A stretch of DNA of 48,119 bases. Origin: [Clostridium] polysaccharolyticum. Lineage in GTDB: Bacteria; Bacillota; Clostridia; Lachnospirales; Lachnospiraceae. The notes below the pieces were generated by a model. It did not search any database. It saw nothing but the letters and a program-made list of their open reading frames with translations, and had not been told where the DNA came from. The stretch spans positions 1 to 48,119 of the forward strand of contig NZ_FOHN01000022.1 of the NCBI RefSeq assembly GCF_900111595.1, written 5' to 3'. A program made the position numbers and the translations under genes. Position 1 is the stretch's first letter. Every line of letters begins with the position of its first letter. Shown in pieces: positions 42,892 to 48,119 of the stretch.

Positions 42892-44109
42892 TTAAGAGCG
42901 GTAATCACCATTAATTTTAACATAGTCATAAGTTAAATCACATCCCCAGGCAGTTGCATTGTATTTGCCCATTTTCATATCCGCAGTTACTGTAACCTCT
43001 TTATCCGATAAAATTTTTGTTGCAAATTCTTCACTATAATCTGTTGCAAGGCCATTTTCTGCAAGTTTCAGTTTTCCAGATTCACTCTCTACCCACAGGT
43101 CAACAGCCTCCGGATTAAATTCTATTCCCGAATAACCTAATGCACAGATAATCCTTCCCCAGTTTGCATCACTTCCAAATACTGCTGCTTTTACCAGATT
43201 GGAAGTAATAACTGCTTTGCTTAATACTTTTGCAGATTCTTCTGATGCAGCATTTTTTACGGTTACCTCTAACAGCTTGGTAGCACCTTCACCATCCGCC
43301 GCCATTAATTTGGCCAATTTCACTGCTACATAGCATAATGCTTCTTTAAATGCTTCATAATCTGCATTTTTTTCGGTAATTTCAGGATTTCCTGCTTTTC
43401 CATTGGCCAGAATCATGTAAGAATCATTAGTGGAAGTATCCCTGTCTACGCTAATCATATTGAAAGACACGTTTACTACGTCACGAACTGCTTCCTGTAA
43501 TAATTCTTTGCTCATAGCAACGTCAGATGCTGTCACGCAAAGCATTGTTGCCATATTCGGATGAATCATGCCAGAACCTTTCGTCATGGCCCCGATTGTA
43601 ACTGTTTTTCCACCAATTTTGACTTCCACTGCACATTGTTTGCTATAAGTGTCGGTTGTCATAATGGCTTGTGCGGCCTTGTCGCCACCTTCAGAAGAAA
43701 GGGATTCTGCCAGCAATTTAGCTCCTGCTGTTACTTTGCCAACTGGAAGAAGCTGTCCAATTACTCCTGTGGAGCAAGTAAGAATATCATCTGTTTCTAC
43801 GCCTAATGCTTCTGCTGCAGCTGCTGCCATAGCTTTATCTGCTTTCTTTCCTTCTTCCCCTGTACAGGCATTGGCATTTCCCGCATTTAATACCACGCCT
43901 CTGACTGTTTTTCTTGTCTTTACGATTTCTATATCACGCTGCACCGGAGCTGCTTTTACAGCATTTGTTGTAAAAACCCCTGCAGCCACTGCATCTACAT
44001 CACTAAATACCAGTGCCATATCATTTCTGCCGTTTTTCTTAAGCCCTGCTGCAATGCCTGCCGCTGTAAAACCTTGCACTGCTGTCACTCCGCCAATGAT
44101 TTCTTTCAT
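42892..44109 (-). CDS. argJ: bifunctional ornithine acetyltransferase / N-acetylglutamate synthase
   Basis: A 405-residue enzyme that recycles the acetyl group from N-acetylornithine to glutamate and can also start the pathway with acetyl-CoA. The proenzyme cleaves itself before the Thr in GSGMIHPNMATMLC. Other family motifs: GVVLNAGNANACTGEEG, CSTGVIGQLLP, SFNMISVDRDTSTNDS and GSDANWGRIICALGYSG. The start at 44109 has GGAGG 7 bases upstream. It heads argJ-argB-argD; argC and argF are not in the window. Confidence 0.94.
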   Translation of the reverse strand: MKEIIGGVTAVQGFTAAGIAAGLKKNGRNDMALVFSDVDAVAAGVFTTNAVKAAPVQRDIEIVKTRKTVRGVVLNAGNANACTGEEGKKADKAMAAAAAEALGVETDDILTCSTGVIGQLLPVGKVTAGAKLLAESLSSEGGDKAAQAIMTTDTYSKQCAVEVKIGGKTVTIGAMTKGSGMIHPNMATMLCVTASDVAMSKELLQEAVRDVVNVSFNMISVDRDTSTNDSYMILANGKAGNPEITEKNADYEAFKEALCYVAVKLAKLMAADGEGATKLLEVTVKNAASEESAKVLSKAVITSNLVKAAVFGSDANWGRIICALGYSGIEFNPEAVDLWVESESGKLKLAENGLATDYSEEFATKILSDKEVTVTADMKMGKYNATAWGCDLTYDYVKINGDYRS

Positions 44110-44480
44110 ATGTAGTCCTCCTTTTCCAGATTGCAATTTCCATTGCTAATAATTATACAACAGCAGTGTATATTATGCAACTCTTTTTTCTCCCCCTTTC
44201 CCTCACATTCCATACCTCTACTAATATAAGGAAGAGTCCCCATGCATAGCATATTGATTTTCTTACAATTTCCTTATATTTCGTGTGATTGCGATAAATT
44301 TGCACCCCTTTTTAAAAAGTCCAAATTTACACTTGCATATTAATAAAAATTGTTGTATATTTATAATCAATAAAGCAAATGCATAAACATGCATGCATAA
44401 CCCATTGCATTGCATAAACCTGCAGGCAATCCCAATTGCTTATGACATATTGCATACAATCAAAAACGGAGGTAGAAATT
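44110..44480. other. divergent argJ/argG control region
   Basis: It holds the argJ promoter (44152-44180), an 11-bp inverted repeat AATATAAGGAA (44223-44233) and TTCCTTATATT (44270-44280), and a run of TTGCATA- and GCATAAAC-like elements near 44334, 44381, 44395, 44412 and 44450 on the argG side. No gene was seen. The repeats are likely regulator sites for arginine control, though they do not match the usual ArgR box closely. Confidence 0.5.
44152..44180 (-). promoter_or_regulatory. promoter of argJBD
   Basis: On the minus strand TTGCAT, a 17-base spacer and a perfect TATAAT, about 45 bases before the argJ start. Confidence 0.7.
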
Positions 44481-45704
44481 ATGAAAGAAAAAGTAATTCT
44501 TGCTTATTCTGGTGGACTTGACACCACTGCAATTATCCCTTGGTTAAAGGAAAACTTTGATTATGATGTTGTTTGCTGCTGTATCGACTGCGGTCAAGGC
44601 GAGGAATTAGATGGCTTAGAGGAAAGAGCTATCTCTTGTGGAGCAGCAAAATTGTACATAGAAGATGTTATTGATGAATTCTGTGACGAATATGTAGTAC
44701 CTTGCGTTCAGGCAAATGCTATATATGAAAACAAATATTTATTAGGAACCTCCATGGCTAGGCCAGTTATCGCAAAAAGATTAGTAGAAATCGCTAGAAA
44801 AGAAGGTGCTACTGCAATCTGCCATGGTGCTACTGGAAAAGGAAATGACCAGATCCGTTTTGAATTAGGCATCAAGGCACTTGCCCCAGACTTAAAGATT
44901 ATTGCTGCCTGGAGAAATGATGCCTGGACAATGAATTCCCGTGAAGAAGAAATTGAATACTGCAAAGCACATGGTATAGATCTGCCATTCTCCGCCGACA
45001 CAAGCTACAGCCGTGACCGTAACTTATGGCACATCAGCCACGAAGGTCTTGAATTAGAAGATCCAGCCTGCGAACCAGACTTTGATCATTTATTAGTGTT
45101 AGGAACTACTCCTGAAAAAGCTCCTGAAGAAGGCGAATATGTTACCATGACATTTGAGGCTGGTGTTCCTAAGAGCGTAAACGGAAAGGAAATGAAAGTT
45201 TCTGACATCATCCGTACTTTAAATGAATTAGGCGGAAAACATGGAATTGGTATTGTTGATATCGTTGAAAACCGTGTTGTTGGCATGAAATCCCGTGGTG
45301 TTTATGAAACTCCTGGCGGAACTATCTTAATGGAAGCCCATCAGCAGTTAGAGGAACTGATCTTAGACAGAGATACTTACACCATGAAAAAAGTAATGGG
45401 CAACAAACTGGCTGATATTGTATATGAAGGAAAATGGTTTACACCACTGCGTGAAGCAACTCAGGCTTTCATTGAAAGTACCCAGAAATACGTTACTGGT
45501 GAAGTTAAATTCAAACTTTACAAAGGCAATATCATCAAAGCTGGTGAAACATCCCCTTATACATTATACAACGAAAGTATTGCTTCTTTTACAACTGGTG
45601 ACTTATACGATCATCATGATGCAGAAGGATTTATTAATTTATTTGGTCTTTCTAGCAAGGTTCGTGCTATGAAAATGCAGGAAGTAGAAAAAAAACAAAA
45701 ATAA
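44481..45704 (+). CDS. argG: argininosuccinate synthase
   Basis: A 407-residue enzyme that joins citrulline and aspartate with ATP, the step before argininosuccinate lyase. The N-type ATP-binding loop LAYSGGLDTT is at residues 8-17; further signatures are ICHGATGKGNDQIRFE, SADTSYSRDRNLWHISHEG and GIVDIVENRVVGMKSRGVYETPGG. The start at 44481 has GGAGG 8 bases upstream; a longer frame from 44436 runs through the leader. It is divergent from argJBD, and no argH follows. Confidence 0.95.
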   Translation: MKEKVILAYSGGLDTTAIIPWLKENFDYDVVCCCIDCGQGEELDGLEERAISCGAAKLYIEDVIDEFCDEYVVPCVQANAIYENKYLLGTSMARPVIAKRLVEIARKEGATAICHGATGKGNDQIRFELGIKALAPDLKIIAAWRNDAWTMNSREEEIEYCKAHGIDLPFSADTSYSRDRNLWHISHEGLELEDPACEPDFDHLLVLGTTPEKAPEEGEYVTMTFEAGVPKSVNGKEMKVSDIIRTLNELGGKHGIGIVDIVENRVVGMKSRGVYETPGGTILMEAHQQLEELILDRDTYTMKKVMGNKLADIVYEGKWFTPLREATQAFIESTQKYVTGEVKFKLYKGNIIKAGETSPYTLYNESIASFTTGDLYDHHDAEGFINLFGLSSKVRAMKMQEVEKKQK

Positions 45705-45710
45705 TTACCA

Positions 45711-45791
45711 GAACTACCAGCAAAACGGGTGGTTTTCTCTGAGGCTATAAGTCTCTAGCAAAAGGCTAGCGTCTAAAAACGCTAGCCTTTT
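45711..45791 (+). terminator. three-hairpin element ending in the argG terminator
   Basis: Three consecutive hairpins follow argG: AACTACC with GGTGGTT, GAGGCT with AGTCTC around a 3-base loop, and a perfect 12-bp stem AAAAGGCTAGCG (45760-45771) with CGCTAGCCTTTT (45780-45791). The last acts as the terminator. The first two are not needed for that and may be part of a dispersed repeat. Confidence 0.7.
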
Positions 45792-45906
45792 ACTTCGTTT
45801 ACGCCATTATGCTTTTGACTCACCAAAGCCCTTAAATTTTATACTTCTTATTATATTGCGGAATATAAAGTGTCTTTATTCTTTCCTTCCTTACACTATG
45901 AACCTA

Positions 45907-47067
45907 TCAATATTTGACTGTTGGTACATATAGATCATTCATATTCGCCACATCCTTCGGATCAAGCTTGCCACAGTCTCCAGCAATCACCACTGTTCCA
46001 TCGGATTTTAACCCCACTGAAATCCAGTCTCCAGCAGCAATTGCTACAATGTCGTGCCAGCCAGAAACATCTAGCTGCTTATGTGCATTTCCTCCAGTAG
46101 CAACTACACTTCCGTCACGCTTTAATCCCAACAGACTGTAACCGCTTTGGGAAATGGCAATAATATCATTCCACCCAGATACATGAAAGGCATGGGGATT
46201 TTTAACCAGATTGCCATCTGGACCTTTTATTTCCTCTTTGGAACAAATTACTGTTCCATCGGATTTCAGTCCAACTATTGGTCCTCCAAAAACATCTGCG
46301 ATATCTACTATATCTGTCCAGTCGTTCACTTCATCATCCACAGTTCCATCTACGCCATAATATTTATTATAATCCGCAATATAAACTGTGCCATCTCGTT
46401 TCAATGCTGCAATTCTTCGTTGTCCCGTTACCACCTTTACAACATCCGTCCATGTGGAAATTTCTTTTTTAAAATAATTGAGTGCTTCACCATACTTTTG
46501 GGAAAACGCTTCTATTTTTCCAGTTTTAGACAACAAAACATAATTATCAAAATCCGTAGATATTGCTACAATGTCCTTGTAAGATTTTAATTTTTCAATA
46601 ACATAGATATAGGCGGGATCTGGATCATTTGTAGAATAAACGTTCCCCTCCTTATCCAATCCATCCAGTCGTTCAAATGCACAAGAAAGACTTATGATAT
46701 TATTCCAATCAGAACACTCCGAATATATAGGCTCTTTATAGATTGTAGTATCAACTGCTGTTTTTACCTTTCCACTGTTATCAATAGCTGCCACCCCAAT
46801 ATCTAAATTAGCAAGATACGTTCCAGAGATAAGATAGCGAAGCTGCTGCAGTAAATCTTCCGCCTTTTTGTCATCCTTAATTTTAGATAACATCCCTATG
46901 GCTTGGGGATATTTTTTCTCCTCAATACTGGATATGGCTTTCTTTATTACAGCCTCCTTATGTTCTGCTTCTGTGGCTTCCGTCTTTTCTTTAACCATTC
47001 CACAGCCACTTAACAGACAAACAGTAAGAACTAGGAAAAGAACCTTCTCTTTATTTTTCATAGACAT
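45907..47067 (-). CDS. lipoprotein with RCC1-like beta-propeller repeats
   Basis: A 386-residue lipoprotein: VLFLVLTVCLLSGCG gives the signal peptide and lipobox LSGC. A helical spacer of about 80 residues (EEKKYPQAIGMLSKIKDDKK, TPR-like) precedes six repeats of the form W-x-DIVAIA-x-G-x-x-x-x-GLK-x-DGTV (for example SGWNDIIAIS, then LLGLKRDGSVVATG; SGWHDIVAIA, then SVGLKSDGTVVIAG). These are RCC1-type propeller blades, a protein-binding fold. AAAGGAG lies 9 bases before the start. It begins 14 bases after the RHS/SleB gene and is surely co-transcribed, so it may bind or neutralise that product outside the cell. Function is not established. Confidence 0.7.
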   Translation of the reverse strand: MSMKNKEKVLFLVLTVCLLSGCGMVKEKTEATEAEHKEAVIKKAISSIEEKKYPQAIGMLSKIKDDKKAEDLLQQLRYLISGTYLANLDIGVAAIDNSGKVKTAVDTTIYKEPIYSECSDWNNIISLSCAFERLDGLDKEGNVYSTNDPDPAYIYVIEKLKSYKDIVAISTDFDNYVLLSKTGKIEAFSQKYGEALNYFKKEISTWTDVVKVVTGQRRIAALKRDGTVYIADYNKYYGVDGTVDDEVNDWTDIVDIADVFGGPIVGLKSDGTVICSKEEIKGPDGNLVKNPHAFHVSGWNDIIAISQSGYSLLGLKRDGSVVATGGNAHKQLDVSGWHDIVAIAAGDWISVGLKSDGTVVIAGDCGKLDPKDVANMNDLYVPTVKY

Positions 47068-47081
47068 TGATTTCTACTCCT

Positions 47082-48119
47082 TTAATTATAGTAAACAGAC
47101 TGGATGTTTAACGTTTCACTTTTATAGGAATGAAGCACATTAAACATTCCAATGGAGGAATAGTATGTAAAACCTGCATAACTGCTCTTGCCAGTAAATG
47201 CCGCCAAATCCCCCGGAAACCTTACATTGCTCCAGCCAGAGTTTGGCTTTGAAGCAGTGTTTAATGCACCTTTATTATAACATTGATAGGTAACACCTAA
47301 TGGTCTTGGAACAATTGTATCATATTCTTCAAAAGAACCGCATACATTTATCAGGCAGGCAAGCATAAAAGCTTCCCGATATGCTTCATTTGCTGAAGGA
47401 GTTATCTTATCTTTTGCATTTCGACTATTTAATGAAGCAAAAGCCCCGCTTTTTGTAAGAATTGAATACAGATTCGGTGTGGATGTATTGGAAAAGGTAC
47501 AGGCCTGTCCTTTCATTTTCCTATATTTATCTTCCAAAAGCCGGTTAATAATAACCCATGCAATTCCTTGCCTGTTATAGTGCAAGTACGTTTTCATATT
47601 GATATTATTGTTTGTATTGGTATTTTCTGCATAGATGATCCGGGCAGCCAGTTTATAATGCATAGCAGGACTGCTAAAATCAGTATACCATGTGTTGCTT
47701 CTATAAGCATCTACATTTGTACTTAACGCAGCATCATATTTTTTCGTGGCAGCGTACAGAAGCTGTGATTCCAAAGTTCCTGGCAGGCTTAAAGGCGAAA
47801 CTTCCTTTTTGTCAGCCTCTGTACTTTTCCCCCTGCTTAATCTTTCATACTGATCCCCAAACAGACCTTCCATATCCACATAACACGTATCATCCACTAT
47901 TTTGTTCTTCTTGGGATCGTAGTAGCTTCCTGCCTGGATACAGAACAGCCCTGTCTCCGGATCGTAACATTCCCCATCATATCTTAGGGAATTTACACAG
48001 CCCACAAACTTATCTCCAGAGTTGTCCTTATGCTCTATTTTCTTTTTTCCTCTGATCTCATAGATATGCCTGGTTGTTCCGTTTTTGTCATAGTCATACG
48101 TGCAGATTGTCTTGTTGTT
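47082..48119 (-). CDS. RHS/YD-repeat protein, C-terminal part, with SleB-like cell-wall hydrolase domain
   Basis: The frame is open to the window edge, so the N-terminus is missing; 345 residues are visible. The first part reads like RHS YD repeats and the RHS core (YDYDKNGTTRHIYEI, LRYDGECYDPETGLFCIQAG, SYYDPKKNKIVDD). After about 60 residues of linker the C-terminus resembles a Hydrolase_2/SleB lytic domain: KLAARIIYAENTN with the likely catalytic Glu, RQGIAWVIINRLLEDKY and FSNTSTPNLYSILTKSGAF. In RHS proteins the variable C-terminus is usually a toxin or effector, so this may be an exported enzyme that attacks peptidoglycan. The core motif is degenerate (no clear DPxG-x-DPxN), so cleavage of the tip is uncertain. 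A GTG at 48005 lies inside the frame and is not the true start. Confidence 0.7.
   Translation of the reverse strand, partial: NNKTICTYDYDKNGTTRHIYEIRGKKKIEHKDNSGDKFVGCVNSLRYDGECYDPETGLFCIQAGSYYDPKKNKIVDDTCYVDMEGLFGDQYERLSRGKSTEADKKEVSPLSLPGTLESQLLYAATKKYDAALSTNVDAYRSNTWYTDFSSPAMHYKLAARIIYAENTNTNNNINMKTYLHYNRQGIAWVIINRLLEDKYRKMKGQACTFSNTSTPNLYSILTKSGAFASLNSRNAKDKITPSANEAYREAFMLACLINVCGSFEEYDTIVPRPLGVTYQCYNKGALNTASKPNSGWSNVRFPGDLAAFTGKSSYAGFTYYSSIGMFNVLHSYKSETLNIQSVYYN

Noticed and set aside
43649-44149. A 166-codon open frame antisense to argJ
   Set aside because: It lies opposite the conserved argJ N-terminus and is Pro/Ala-rich with no start signals.
48003-48005. GTG at 48005 as the start of a 307-residue protein
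   Set aside because: The frame stays open to the window edge and the upstream residues carry RHS YD-repeat motifs, so this is an internal codon of a longer protein.

Overview
The window looks like chromosome from a low-GC, gut-type Clostridia, most likely Lachnospiraceae. The reasons are AT-rich DNA with strong GGAGG ribosome sites, a T-box in front of gatCAB, secreted plant-polysaccharide enzymes (a PL11 rhamnogalacturonan lyase and a GH10 xylanase) and a clostridial-style Rrf2/IscR regulator. The genus is an inference from gene content; no marker gene was compared.

Layout. 1-300: tail of an IS3-type transposase. 493-2019: acyl-CoA ligase-like enzyme. 2500-4033: two tRNA-modification genes, tcdA and a ttcA-like gene. 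4094-7546: sulfur amino acid block, metNIQ importer plus cysK. 7760-10120: orphan FliK-like protein and an IscR-like regulator. 10226-14889: rhamnogalacturonan lyase and a chemotaxis receptor. 15132-18705: gatCAB under a T-box. 18747-24020: a small cysteine-rich protein and two tandem secreted calcium-repeat lipases. 24386-25481: tRNA-Ser and holA. 25706-29590: large modular xylanase. 29820-33694: a compact candidate RiPP locus. 33698-40094: comEA, a two-component system, a GerMN lipoprotein and comEC. 40211-45704: a small DMT exporter, argJBD and divergent argG. 45907-48119: an RCC1-repeat lipoprotein and the C-terminal part of an RHS protein.

The most interesting region is 29820-33694. A 29-residue peptide gene, too short for ordinary gene calling, sits behind a consensus promoter (TTGACA, 17 bases, TATAAT) and a strong ribosome site. 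It ends in EVEIGGDAGHCVWME. A perfect 15-bp hairpin follows, then an MFS transporter and two paralogous radical SAM enzymes that are tightly packed or overlapping. Both enzymes carry the same reduced SPASM-like C-terminus. I read this as a RiPP pathway that I do not recognise: a short precursor with a Gly-Gly leader boundary and a Cys/Trp core, two radical SAM maturases and an MFS exporter.

Other points of note: an RHS protein ending in a SleB-like wall hydrolase followed by a repeat lipoprotein (possible effector and immunity pair); a gatCAB T-box with overlapping Glu and Asn codons in the specifier loop; a regulator-kinase-GerMN lipoprotein trio that parallels actinobacterial MtrA-MtrB-LpqB, lying between comEA and comEC; a MetN without its usual regulatory domain; and several perfect palindromes near promoters. 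No CRISPR array, rRNA, prophage or replication origin was seen.
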